Positions 1 through 8,730 of a stretch of 64,000 nucleotides of DNA are shown here, one piece after another. The DNA is from Melioribacteraceae bacterium (GTDB lineage Bacteria > Bacteroidota > Ignavibacteria > Ignavibacteriales > Melioribacteraceae). Under the pieces are notes generated by a model. That model saw nothing but the letters and a program-made list of their open reading frames with translations, did no database searches and was not told the DNA's origin. Made by a program: the position numbers and the translations under genes. Within the stretch, counting starts at the first letter, position 1. Each line of letters opens with the position of its first letter. Where the stretch lies: contig CP129490.1 in assembly GCA_030584085.1 (NCBI GenBank), positions 1-64,000 of the forward strand, written 5' to 3'.

Positions 1-1155
1 ACAATACAGCGGCTTTTTTAATTTTGCTAGTTGTAGCACTAATGGGTATTGTATCGTTCCAAACTAAATTATCTCGATAAGCAAGCGGGAAGCGTGGAAC
101 AGCTTGCAGCATCATATTTAAGTATTTGTCGTTTCCTTCGGTACTGTAAAAATAAAACGTTCCGTCTTTCTTTTCGAAGTAAAGTTTGCCTTTGCCGGAA
201 TCGAAATAAAATGTTCCGTCAATTTCCATATCAACTTTTAATTGCAGCTCATCAATCTTTTGATTTTCTTTATAAACTTCGAACTTTATCTCATCATCGA
301 GGACAAACGTCATCAAATTATCATAAGCATTATCAATATGAAGAGGTTCGACGGTTTTATCGAGTGATGGTAAATCATTGGAGTAAAAAATTCCGTCTTC
401 GATATAATTGATAAAACTGAATGGAACGGTGTGTGAACCAACTTTTTCACTTTCTTGAACTTGTATATGAATATGTGGTTGTGGTGAGTAACCGGAATTA
501 CCGCATAGCCCGAGCATTGAACTTCTTTCAACCCAATCACCTTCTTTTACTTTAATTGAATCTTCCGCAAAGTGTGATAACTCAACAAAGAAACCACGTT
601 CATCTTTTATAATAACTAAATTTCCCCAGTTGTTTGCTCTATCAACTTTTCCTATCGGCATATCTTTTAAATTGTTTATAACTTTTATTACTCGTCCGCT
701 TACGGGTGAAAGTACGGGTTTTTTGTAGCAATAATAATCTTCCAATAAATCGCCGCTATTTTTGTAACTGTTTCCTTCTTCATCGGTAATGATAAAATCG
801 TAAGCGTATTTCCAGTTGCCTTTATGTGTCCACTTTCCGTCAAAGTCTTGATAGACTGTCCATTTACCAGAAAAAGGAAGCTGTATAAAAGTATCAAACC
901 CGGGATATCGATTTTTATTTGTTAAGTACAAGTCAAGAGTTTCCTCGGGGGTATTTTTTATTATCCACGCAATTTGTGGGTACTTAATTAATCCAAGCAA
1001 ATAAATAAATGAAAGTGTGATAGCATTAAAGGGAAGAGTAAATGCCGGGATTCCAAAGTTTGACCAAAAAACCAGAACCGAATCGAGTAAAATTGTTGAC
1101 GTACATACCGCTATGACAGCAAGCAAATAACTTTTTAAAGAAGGAACAAGAAAAC
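1..1155 (-). pseudogene. C-terminal part of urea transporter fused to M23 peptidase domain (frameshifted, runs off left edge)
   Basis: Reading leftward from about 1155 there is one open frame to the window edge with no stop. It first encodes the rest of a urea-transporter membrane domain (GGVF joined to LVPSLKSYLL, then FWSNFGIPAFTLPFN). Further on it encodes an M23 (LytM-type) peptidase domain whose CGNSGYSPQPHIHIQ segment carries the HxH zinc ligands. This frame has no start of its own. It continues the transporter ORF at 1026-1874 after a one-base shift at the A run 1151-1154. M23 enzymes cut peptidoglycan peptides; transporter-M23 fusions fit an envelope role. The 3' end of the gene lies outside the window. 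The frame assignment is secure; whether the gene is truly dead is not. Confidence 0.8.
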
Positions 1156-1874
1156 ACTCCGCCGACAGCGATTGCAATTAAAATAAAATTGAAATGATTG
1201 ATATCTGCAAATGATTGTTCGAACGAACCGTACATTAATCCGACCACTATACTTCCTGCAAAGTAGCCGACAACAGAAAGTAAAAACATAATCCTCGACA
1301 TCGCAAGAAATATCAATGCAATTACAATTCCGGAAATAACATCTGTCATAAAAAAGATGGAACCAAAAGAGCGGAAGTAACCTTCAAGCCAATAAGGAAG
1401 TGTGATTTCAAGATCATAGATTGTGTGTGGATAAAGTCCCGTTACAAAAAGATTTGAATACTGCGTTGTCGCCAAGTAAGCAATCGAAGAAACAATAACG
1501 AAAGGTAAACTTAAAACCGGCATCTTCAAGTAATAAATAAATATGCTGTACATTACAACTGTTACAATAAATGTTAATATACCTGCAATCACCATAAATA
1601 AAACTGAGAGCTCATTAAATTTGAAAAGGTAACCGATTGCAAGTCCCGTAAGAAGTGGATTATAAGTGTAAAAGCCTTCGTTTAAAAATTCGTTGCTCAT
1701 GTTAATGATGCGGGCAAAAATGTATGCAGAGATTACGGCAACAATTCCGCCAAGCGCAACGTAAGGATTGATAAATGTAATCAATAATAACAACGCACCT
1801 ATCCATTTACTTTTGAAGAAGTAAATTTCGGAGTAGCTTTGCAGCAGTGCTTTTATGTGGTTGTTGAGTTTCAT
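1026..1874 (-). pseudogene. Urea transporter (UT family), N-terminal part, frameshifted
   Basis: The 282-residue ORF is a multi-span membrane protein of the UT family (urea channel in the inner membrane): several hydrophobic helices and the family-like NEFLNEGFYTYNPLLTGLAIG segment around residues 60-80. The last 45 or so residues (from SCSFFKKLF on) are not transporter-like. Removing one base from the run at 1151-1154 restores a typical UT C-terminus that goes on into an M23 peptidase domain. The gene therefore looks like a single UT-M23 fusion broken by one indel. A sequencing error or programmed slippage would look the same. Confidence 0.8.
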
Positions 1875-1905
1875 AATTTTTTATTCGATTATGTTGAAGT
1901 AAAAA

Positions 1906-2054
1906 TCCTCACTTCACTTCGTTACGCTCGGAATGACACACCACTGTCATTCCGAAGGAGTCGCTTTTTGACGACTGAGGAATCTCACCTTATCTTTTTT
2001 TGTAAATTTAGGGTTAGATTCTTCGCTTCACTTCGTTCCGCTCTGAATGACAAT
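1906..2054. repeat. Compound palindromic repeat, left copy beside GIY-YIG gene
   Basis: This copy aligns with 2398-2562 over most of its length. It contains a perfect 10-bp inverted repeat, CGGAATGACA at 1929-1938 and TGTCATTCCG at 1945-1954. A TGAGGAATCTCAC arm follows, and then a second, related half (AGATTCTTCGCTTCACTTCG with CTGAATGACA). It lies between the urea transporter start and the GIY-YIG stop, outside any convincing gene. Confidence 0.8.
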
Positions 2055-2085
2055 GTGCTGTTCTTCCAAATATGTTTAAATAATC

Positions 2086-2373
2086 TCACTCCCATTCTTC
2101 ACTTAAATCTTTCCATTCCGGATTGATAGATTCAATTAATTCGATTTTCTTTTTTCTTGACCAACCTTTAATTTGTTTTTCTCTTCTTATTGCATCGTTA
2201 ATATCATTGTATTCTTCGTAATAAACTAATTTCGTTATGTTGTATTTTGAAGTAAATCCTTTTATTAATTTCTGCTTATGTTCGTAGACTCTGCGATTTA
2301 AATCGTTTGTGACACCGGTATATAAGGTTCTTGATTTATTAGTCATTATGTAAAGATAGTATTGCTTAAGCAT
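2086..2373 (-). CDS. Small GIY-YIG nuclease-domain protein
   Basis: This 95-residue protein is essentially one GIY-YIG domain: YYLYIMTN at residues 5-12, LYTGVTNDL with the YxG element, RRVYEHK with the conserved arginine, and AIRREKQIKGW with the conserved glutamate. The family cleaves DNA with one metal ion; single-domain members (UPF0213/YhbQ-like) are of uncertain role. I chose the ATG at 2373 because the longer ORF to 2565 adds 64 residues that are only translated repeat. The gene sits between two copies of a compound palindromic repeat, which hints at co-mobilisation or domestication. Confidence 0.85.
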   Translation of the reverse strand: MLKQYYLYIMTNKSRTLYTGVTNDLNRRVYEHKQKLIKGFTSKYNITKLVYYEEYNDINDAIRREKQIKGWSRKKKIELIESINPEWKDLSEEWE

Positions 2374-2397
2374 AATTAACTCGTCAATTATTTCGAG

Positions 2398-2562
2398 GTG
2401 AGATTCCTCACTCCACTTCGTTACGTTCGGAATGACACAAAATTGTCTTTCCGAAGAAGTCACTTTTTGACGACTGAGGAATCTCACTTTATCATTCCTC
2501 TGTAAGTATAAAGTGAGATTCTTCGTCACGATATAAAACATCGTAACTCTGAATGACAGACA
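2398..2562. repeat. Compound palindromic repeat, right copy beside GIY-YIG gene
   Basis: This is a direct copy of 1906-2054. It opens with GTGAGATTCCTCA (2398-2410) and has the exact reverse complement TGAGGAATCTCAC at 2475-2487, a 13-bp inverted repeat framing GGAATGACA and CTTTCCG arms. A degenerate second unit (GTGAGATTCTTCG at about 2513, then CTGAATGACAGACACA) runs up to the 3' end of the decarboxylase gene. Confidence 0.8.
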
Positions 2563-2564
2563 CA

Positions 2565-3920
2565 TTATTCCTTCAACTTCAATCTCTCCGGCAGTTTTTC
2601 TCTTCTTGAAATATCACTTAAGTCTTCAGCTTCACGAATTATGTCGAGTTCTTTATTCTCACCGATCAAAACAACGTTCGGGCGATATTCGATAAACTGC
2701 ATCCATTGAGTAACATTGTACGCGCCGACGGGGGAAAGAATTAATCTCGTTCCTTTTTCCATCGGTGGAAGAAGTGTACCTTCTTCGATTACATCAATGT
2801 TCATGCACAACGGACCGTTAACAATTGCCGGTTCGTTTGTGCCGTCAACCTGTCGGTCTGTTTCAATATTATATTTGTACCAGAAGGCGGTGTATAATAA
2901 ATTAATCCCGGCATCTGCGATATATGATTTCCTTCCGTCCGGTAATCTTTTTGAAGCAATAACAGTTGTAATTAAATATCCCGCTTCATCAACAATAGCA
3001 CGACCGGTTTCGAGATAAACTTTGGGTAAATCCCCCGGTTTTAAGTTTCTGAAAAGAGCAGTCGTAATACTTTCGGCATACTCGTCTATTGATGGAATCA
3101 TTACATCGGGTTCTTGGTATGTCCCTTTTAGTTTACTTTTTGACGGAAACCCTCCGCCTATATCGTAGTAATCAATTTTCATATTAAACTTATCTTGAAT
3201 TTCATAACCGAACTTAATCATCTTCTCAATCTCAACCGCGTACGCATTTGGATCTAATATAAATGTTCCAATGTGACAATGCAGTCCATTTATAACGAGT
3301 TTACCTTTGCTAACCATTCGTTTAACGGCATCCATCGCTTGTCCTGAATCTAAATTCAATCCGAAGCGTGACCATTGCGGGTAAATACCGGTATCCATAT
3401 TAACACGCATACCGACTTTAATTTTCTTATTCAGTTTATCAGCTATTTTTTCCAAATCATAAATTTCATCAAAGTGATCAATGTTAATCAGCGATCCCTC
3501 TTTAACTGCTTTTTCAAGAGCATGTAAATTTTTATAAGGACCGTTGTAAATAATTTTATTCCCGGGAATTCCTAAACTTCGTGCTTTATCATATTCCATT
3601 TCCGAAACAACTTCGGCTATTGCTCTTTCTTGATGAAACACCGAGCAGATAGCGGGTAAATAATTTGTTTTATATGACCAGCCGAAAGTAATGTTCGGGT
3701 ATCTTGTCGAAAAAGAGTTATAATAAGCTTTGTATCTTTTGCGAAGTGAAGTTTCCGAAAAAACAAATAACGGTGAGCCGAATTTTTCGACTAATTGATT
3801 TATAGTAACGCCGTCAATTTCAGTTCTGACTTTTCTCGTATAATATGGACTGTTGCCGAACTTATTCATCATTCCGGTTTGTACTTTTATTATCACAGGT
3901 TTTTCATATCTCTTCGCCAT
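2565..3920 (-). CDS. PLP-dependent (fold type III) decarboxylase, diaminopimelate decarboxylase-like
   Basis: The 451-residue protein belongs to the LysA/ornithine decarboxylase fold-III family. WSYKTNY (near residue 70) supplies the PLP lysine, GLHCHIGT and DIGGGFP are the phosphate-binding motifs, YLETGR follows, and NGPLCMNIDVI holds the usual C-terminal cysteine region. The family decarboxylates amino acids. The substrate here is unknown, and the gene is not among lysine genes. The ATG at 3920 has GGGAG upstream and follows the ATP-grasp stop by one base; the ORF start at 3947 would overlap that gene. It is the third gene of the PqqD-like/ATP-grasp operon, so it probably acts on a molecule tied to that ligase. 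Confidence 0.88.
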   Translation of the reverse strand: MAKRYEKPVIIKVQTGMMNKFGNSPYYTRKVRTEIDGVTINQLVEKFGSPLFVFSETSLRKRYKAYYNSFSTRYPNITFGWSYKTNYLPAICSVFHQERAIAEVVSEMEYDKARSLGIPGNKIIYNGPYKNLHALEKAVKEGSLINIDHFDEIYDLEKIADKLNKKIKVGMRVNMDTGIYPQWSRFGLNLDSGQAMDAVKRMVSKGKLVINGLHCHIGTFILDPNAYAVEIEKMIKFGYEIQDKFNMKIDYYDIGGGFPSKSKLKGTYQEPDVMIPSIDEYAESITTALFRNLKPGDLPKVYLETGRAIVDEAGYLITTVIASKRLPDGRKSYIADAGINLLYTAFWYKYNIETDRQVDGTNEPAIVNGPLCMNIDVIEEGTLLPPMEKGTRLILSPVGAYNVTQWMQFIEYRPNVVLIGENKELDIIREAEDLSDISRREKLPERLKLKE

Positions 3921-3921
3921 C

Positions 3922-4959
3922 TTAATTTTCTCCCTTTGTAATAACATTTTGGAAGGTGCTCATATCAGTTATTGTTTCGTAAGTGTAGCGAACATAAAGT
4001 TTTCCTGCATCGTAATCTTTATCTAATTCGAACGGTAAATCCAATGCTTTTTTAATCATATTCGCAGGAAGATTAATTCCACATCCCGTTGCAAAGTAAG
4101 ACCAAGCTGGAAAACGAGGATTGATTTCTATTAAATAAACTTTTTCTTTATCAACTATACACTCAAGTTCAAACGGACCTTTCCATTTATATTCTTTAAC
4201 AAAATTGGATGCAGCGTTCATCATCAATTCATTTTTTATTGAAACGCCCGTCCAAATTTTACCGAGTGAAGTAATCCACATTTTTTTGAGTCCGAGTTTA
4301 CCAAGTAAATTTCCTTCACCGTCGCCAACGCCGACAACGTTCATCTCTTCACCTTTGACAACTTCTTGAAGAATAATCGGGTAGCCCCACTCGGCGGAAA
4401 TTTTATGAAAGTGACTCATTGCTTCTTGAGTTGTATAAGCTCTTTCGGCTTTGTAGTAAGCTCCTTTTACCATTACAGGAAGACCAATTTTTTCAACTTC
4501 TTTAATTAATTCCTCCGGCGAACTTACAACCGAAGTTTTCGGTAAATCGATTTTAACTCTTTCCGCAACTTGAAGAAGTTTGTCTTTTGCGCGGAGTTTG
4601 TATTGACTTTCGGTCGGAACAAAAATTTTGATACCGAATTCTTCTATTTCTTTTGTGTATTTGGTGTAAATGGGAAGTTCGGAATCGAGATTGGGAATTA
4701 CAAAATCTAATCCATATGAATCTTTTATATATGAAAGTCTTTCCAGCAAAGCATCTTTTCCGCTTGATGGATAAGGAAGTATAAAAGTTTTGTCGATCAG
4801 CCAATCTAAATAAATGCCAGGCTCCATTGCGTCATAAGCTAATCCGATAACCTTTACATTTAAGTCGGGATCTTCTTTTAGTGAACGAGCAACTCCAACA
4901 CCCGGACCGGGATTATCAACCGCATTGATTCCTGATACGGCAATTTTCAATTCTTTCAT
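3922..4959 (-). CDS. ATP-grasp ligase (carbamoyl-phosphate-synthase-like / PylC-like)
   Basis: The 345-residue protein has an N-terminal Rossmann-like preATP domain (KIAVSGINAVDNPGPGVGVARSL) followed by an ATP-grasp domain: LPVMVKGAYYKAERAY for the ATP-binding lysine and glycine loop, ILQEVVKGEEMNV, and metal-binding ECIVDKEKVYLIEINPRFPAW. Such enzymes form an acyl-phosphate and couple it to an amine or thiol. Substrates cannot be read from the sequence. It starts 8 bases after the PqqD-like gene with GAGGTG as ribosome site, and it runs into the decarboxylase gene with a one-base gap. The operon arrangement implies a common pathway. Confidence 0.85.
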   Translation of the reverse strand: MKELKIAVSGINAVDNPGPGVGVARSLKEDPDLNVKVIGLAYDAMEPGIYLDWLIDKTFILPYPSSGKDALLERLSYIKDSYGLDFVIPNLDSELPIYTKYTKEIEEFGIKIFVPTESQYKLRAKDKLLQVAERVKIDLPKTSVVSSPEELIKEVEKIGLPVMVKGAYYKAERAYTTQEAMSHFHKISAEWGYPIILQEVVKGEEMNVVGVGDGEGNLLGKLGLKKMWITSLGKIWTGVSIKNELMMNAASNFVKEYKWKGPFELECIVDKEKVYLIEINPRFPAWSYFATGCGINLPANMIKKALDLPFELDKDYDAGKLYVRYTYETITDMSTFQNVITKGEN

Positions 4960-4967
4960 CTTTCACC

Positions 4968-5204
4968 TCAATAAATATTATATGTGTTAAGGTGTGTGAT
5001 GAAATCGGAAATATCACTTGAAATTTCTTCCGGCGTTTCTTCAAATTCTTTTGAAAGTTCTTCGGCTATCTGATCGATCTCTTTTCCTTCACGTAAGGAA
5101 TTGATTATGAAAAGTCCGGTTGGATTTACAGTGTAGCTGTCCCCTGTAGTTGGATCAAAAATGAAACCTTCCGAATTAACAGCGAGTTTATTTAACCGGT
5201 TCAT
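4968..5204 (-). CDS. PqqD-like (RRE-fold) small protein
   Basis: This acidic 78-residue protein has the PqqD pattern: LAVNSEGFIFDPTTGDSYTVNPTGLFIINSLREGKEIDQIAEELSKEF as short segments, a beta-hairpin followed by a winged-helix-like trio of helices. PqqD-type domains (RiPP recognition elements) bind the leader of a precursor peptide and present it to a modifying enzyme. The gene has a strong GGAGGGG ribosome site and leads the operon with an ATP-grasp ligase and a decarboxylase. No obvious precursor peptide is encoded next to it, so it may act as a carrier or as an enzyme partner instead. Confidence 0.8.
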   Translation of the reverse strand: MNRLNKLAVNSEGFIFDPTTGDSYTVNPTGLFIINSLREGKEIDQIAEELSKEFEETPEEISSDISDFITHLNTYNIY

Positions 5205-5290
5205 TACCCCTCCGATATTTTATCTTATTATCTAATTTGACAGCTAGTATGTTAATCAGGTTTAAATGTAAGGGAAATTATCTATTAATG

Positions 5291-5635
5291 TTAGCTCTCT
5301 GAGTATGCTTTAAGAGACTCGTTATCCATAATTTCCGAGAAACCGTTTCCGTCAAAAACTTCTGTGGTTATGTTCTGACCCAACGTTAACCTGTATGCAA
5401 GCTGCAGAAGATGTGATTCTATGTTGAATGTTTTTGTGCATTCGTTACAGATTTGAAGTCCTTTGATTTCTCCATTATCATTTAACAACAAATCTATTTG
5501 TGAATTTGAATAGATTACAGAATCTAATCCTGTGTATTGGTTAGTTTTTGTTTCGACAGGGTTACTGTCGGAGTCATCAATTTCTAATAACCTATCGTAC
5601 TCTATTGTATCTTCGAATAAAATTTTATAAAACAT
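5291..5635 (-). CDS. Hypothetical acidic protein with one CxxC
   Basis: I do not recognise this 114-residue protein. It is acidic, has no signal peptide or membrane span, and carries one CNEC motif around residues 84-87. The composition resembles a real soluble protein and no better ORF competes. However, the upstream region has no strong ribosome site. It lies 86 bases upstream of the PqqD-like gene in the same direction, so it could be the first gene of that operon. It is too large and Cys-poor to be an obvious precursor peptide. Confidence 0.5.
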   Translation of the reverse strand: MFYKILFEDTIEYDRLLEIDDSDSNPVETKTNQYTGLDSVIYSNSQIDLLLNDNGEIKGLQICNECTKTFNIESHLLQLAYRLTLGQNITTEVFDGNGFSEIMDNESLKAYSES

Positions 5636-5743
5636 CTTGATGAGATGTTTGTATAATAATATCGATTCAATTTGAATTTGTTTCTAAGAATCTTAGTTTA
5701 CGTTATGAATAGAAATTAACAATGAAGTTGAAAGGAGAAAACA

Positions 5744-6301
5744 ATGGCCGCAACACCAAGCGCAATGGTAGAGTTGGGAACTAAAGCTCCGGGTTTCAAT
5801 TTACCTGATACAATTTCAGGTAAGCAAATTAGTTTAGATGAAATTAAATCCGACAAAGCAACAGTCGTGATGTTTATTTGTAATCACTGTCCATATGTTA
5901 TTCACATAATTGAAAAACTTTCCGAAGTTATAAAGGAATATCAGAAGAAGGGAATTAGTTTTGTTGCGATTAGTTCAAATGATGTTCAAAATTACCCGCA
6001 GGATTCTCCGGATAAAATGAAAGAGTTTGCCGAGGAGTTTAATTTTTCTTTCCCTTATTTATATGATGAAACTCAAGAAGTTGCAAAAGCATACCAAGCA
6101 GAATGCACGCCGGACATTTTTGTTTTTGACAAGGAATTGAAATTAGTTTATCGCGGTCAGTTTGATGACTCTCGTCCAAGTAAAGATACACAGGTAACCG
6201 GTAAAGATTTAACAGCCGCACTTGATGCAATTTTGGAAGGCAAGCATGTTAGTGAAAAACAAATTCCAAGCGTTGGTTGTAATATAAAGTGGAAGAGGTA
6301 G
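5744..6301 (+). CDS. Thioredoxin-like (AhpC/TSA redoxin) family protein
   Basis: The 185-residue cytoplasmic protein has the redoxin fold: GTKAPGFNLPD near the N-terminus, then FICNHCPYVIHI around residues 44-55 with a CxxC pair, VAISSNDV, and a C-terminal TPDIFVFDKELKLVYRGQFDD segment with the cis-proline (CTPD). The family reduces disulfides or peroxides; the CNHC version is common in uncharacterised members. A strong AAGGAGA ribosome site precedes the ATG. It is a single-gene unit closed by two hairpins (6308-6393). Confidence 0.88.
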   Translation: MAATPSAMVELGTKAPGFNLPDTISGKQISLDEIKSDKATVVMFICNHCPYVIHIIEKLSEVIKEYQKKGISFVAISSNDVQNYPQDSPDKMKEFAEEFNFSFPYLYDETQEVAKAYQAECTPDIFVFDKELKLVYRGQFDDSRPSKDTQVTGKDLTAALDAILEGKHVSEKQIPSVGCNIKWKR

Positions 6302-6307
6302 ACACCC

Positions 6308-6339
6308 AGAAACCTAACTTCTTTTAAAGTTAGGTTTCT
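6308..6339 (+). terminator. Hairpin after the redoxin gene
   Basis: Perfect stem AGAAACCTAACTT / AAGTTAGGTTTCT with a short loop, seven bases after the redoxin stop. It lacks a long T run, so it may work together with the next hairpin. Confidence 0.65.
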
Positions 6340-6356
6340 TAAAACTATACCCAAAC

Positions 6357-6393
6357 AAAAAGCCCGACTTTTTCAAAAAGTCGGGCTTTTTTT
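6357..6393. terminator. Bidirectional rho-independent terminator
   Basis: A GC-rich stem, AAAGCCCGACTTTTT against AAAAAGTCGGGCTTT, has an A run on the left and a T run on the right. It can therefore end both the rightward redoxin gene and the leftward T9SS cargo gene, whose stop lies in it. Confidence 0.88.
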
Positions 6394-8557
6394 ATTTAAT
6401 CATCTGCAACTTAACAGAATGTGTTTTCTGTGGTGTGATTGCTACAAAAATATAAATTCCGCTTGAAACAGTTTCTCCGTAATCATTTCTGCCGTCCCAA
6501 TTGAATTCGTATGTTCCTTTTGTGTTCGGATTCAATTCGAATGTCTTAACGACTTGTCCCAGTATGTTGTAAATCTTAAATGAAATATTATCGCTCAACA
6601 TCCCGGGCGGTAAATTAACTCTAATCTTAGTCTGACTGTTAAACGGATTCGGATAAGCGGCTAATGAAAATTCTTCGATAACATTAACCGAATCGGTTTC
6701 CACATCTGTTGAGCCGCCGCCGTCATCTCGACAATCATAACATACTTCCCCACCGAGAGATGGTTCAAGACATATAAATGCCGTATGATAAGAAAGGACT
6801 CTGTTGCTTATACTCGTTCCAATTATTTCGCTTATAATATTATTGGCAGATCCTTGTCCCTCTAGCTCCTTAATGTATCTGCTTACCCACATCTTTCTTA
6901 AAGTGCTGTCGCTTTGATCGGCAATATCATCGGTGATTTCAAAATTTCTGGTGAAAACATTTCCTTCATACACACCATTTATTTCAACGGTAAAATCACC
7001 GGAACCATTAAATTTTCCTAATTGAAAAATGGGCATATCAAGATAAGTGCTTGATCCGGTCAAGTTGATATTATATCTACCGTAACAGAATCCGTTTGTT
7101 AGACTTGTATATAGGTCGAATGTACTTATGAATCCACCCACACCTTGGAATGCTTTTGTTAATAACTCGTTGAAAGAATAACCATCAAGCATACGAGTTA
7201 AATTACCGCCGGTCATTCTGCTGATATTATTGTAAAAATATTGATTCCCTTCATAGTACTGATTGCCTATGTAAACATACTTCACGTTTCTGTTTTGAAA
7301 ATCTGCAACATGAAAGGTTAGGTCGCCTTCAATCGTTTCAAAGATATCGTCAATTAATTCATTAGCGGATTCGGGATCCATAACATCATCCGTGTTTGCA
7401 ATAAGAAGAACAACACCATCACCGCCTTGTGAGTTAATAAACTCAACACCGTCATTAATCAGCGATGGAAGATTTCCATAATTAGCGAGATTATCTTCGG
7501 TAATATTTTCGAATGTTTGAGCAATAGTTACGCTATCGGCCGGAAGCCAAACATCACTTGTTCTATCAATAGTCAATCTTGAGAAGGCAATATTAAAACT
7601 ATCGGCATCGCTCAAATAGTTAAGAAGTGAGTTCTTTGTTCCGTTTAATATTTCGGATTTAGTTATTGTTGAATTTGTCAGCTTGTAATCAAAAAGTACC
7701 ATTACTTTTTTGCTCGTTTCACTACTTAAAATTTCGGAAGGGAGTAAAGCAAGTTGATAATAGTCTTCATTTTCTTCCGTAAATGTGCTTAGATAAATTC
7801 CTTCTTGCATTGGTGACTTTAATGAGAAAGTAAGATTGTTGTATAAGTAACTCGTTGGAATTTCAACAAACTGATAATCACCAAATGTTGTATCAGAACC
7901 ATTTTCAAAAGTTAATTCGGGATTTTCAACAATTTCGGGCGAAGTCCATTGTTCGGTTGGATAAACAACTAATCTAAGTTTATCAACCTCTTTTGCAGAA
8001 GTAGTTAAAAGCTCGGTCGGTAAAGACGCCATTACTCTCGAAGCCGTCCAGTCCGTCGGAACTAAATAAGTAATTTTCACCTTGCGGGGAAGATCTTTTA
8101 AAAGCGGAAAAACTCTTAGCTCATAGTAATCACTATTTCCATAATAACCTTCTCTCTTGAATAGAATAGAAGGGTCAAGATTTCGTCCGACAATTTCATT
8201 ATAGATCGATCCCGCGGTCCATTCGTCCATTATCTCGGCTTGGATAATTTCGTCTTCTATCCAAAGCCATGAATCGTGTACAATAGCATCATCACCCAAA
8301 GTAAAAATTAGTTCGGCTTCAAGACTATCGTTTTCATTATAATAGTTGGGTGTTGTTACGGCAAATGTTAAATATAATCCATACTCAAAAAAAACACCTT
8401 TCGGTTTAATGGTTAACGTTGCTTCTTCTATCGTTCCTTGTTCAACCCACCATCCCCAATCCGGTTTAATTATGTATAAGGAATTTTGGGAGAAAAGTTG
8501 AATTGAGAACAACAGAAAAAAGCATGAAGTAATTAATAATTGTAATTTTTGTTTCAT
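6392..8557 (-). CDS. T9SS-sorted VIT / vWA-like surface protein
   Basis: The 721-residue protein has a signal peptide (about 1-24), a VIT (vault/inter-alpha-trypsin) domain around 80-170 containing AEIMDEWTAGSIYNEIV and NSDYYELRVFPL, a von Willebrand A-like region around 280-440, and a T9SS type A sorting domain at the end (AAYPNPFNSQTKIRV, FKIYNILGQVV, SGIYIFVA). VIT-vWA proteins in other bacteria are surface or adhesion proteins. The usual DxSxS metal site is replaced by FDYKLTNS, so metal binding there is doubtful. The gene is expected to be exported and attached or released at the outer membrane. Confidence 0.85.
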   Translation of the reverse strand: MKQKLQLLITSCFFLLFSIQLFSQNSLYIIKPDWGWWVEQGTIEEATLTIKPKGVFFEYGLYLTFAVTTPNYYNENDSLEAELIFTLGDDAIVHDSWLWIEDEIIQAEIMDEWTAGSIYNEIVGRNLDPSILFKREGYYGNSDYYELRVFPLLKDLPRKVKITYLVPTDWTASRVMASLPTELLTTSAKEVDKLRLVVYPTEQWTSPEIVENPELTFENGSDTTFGDYQFVEIPTSYLYNNLTFSLKSPMQEGIYLSTFTEENEDYYQLALLPSEILSSETSKKVMVLFDYKLTNSTITKSEILNGTKNSLLNYLSDADSFNIAFSRLTIDRTSDVWLPADSVTIAQTFENITEDNLANYGNLPSLINDGVEFINSQGGDGVVLLIANTDDVMDPESANELIDDIFETIEGDLTFHVADFQNRNVKYVYIGNQYYEGNQYFYNNISRMTGGNLTRMLDGYSFNELLTKAFQGVGGFISTFDLYTSLTNGFCYGRYNINLTGSSTYLDMPIFQLGKFNGSGDFTVEINGVYEGNVFTRNFEITDDIADQSDSTLRKMWVSRYIKELEGQGSANNIISEIIGTSISNRVLSYHTAFICLEPSLGGEVCYDCRDDGGGSTDVETDSVNVIEEFSLAAYPNPFNSQTKIRVNLPPGMLSDNISFKIYNILGQVVKTFELNPNTKGTYEFNWDGRNDYGETVSSGIYIFVAITPQKTHSVKLQMIK

Positions 8558-8730
8558 ACCCGCCTCTCCTTTTGAAACACAATTGTTAATGTAAGGAATT
8601 GAATAGAAAGAATCTTAATTTAAAATGAGAAAATGAGGTAAAAATTTGGTTTTTAGGACATAATATCAATTTTGCATGGTGATGCGATAAAATGATATTT
8701 AAATAATGTAAGTGAAAAAGGCGGTGAGTA

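Noticed and set aside
49-540. ORFs on both strands over the left edge
   Set aside because: They are out-of-frame shadows of the M23 peptidase domain, whose true frame runs leftward off the window.
2374-2565. N-terminal extension of the GIY-YIG ORF
   Set aside because: The 64 extra residues are translated palindromic repeat, and the nuclease domain begins at the ATG at 2373.
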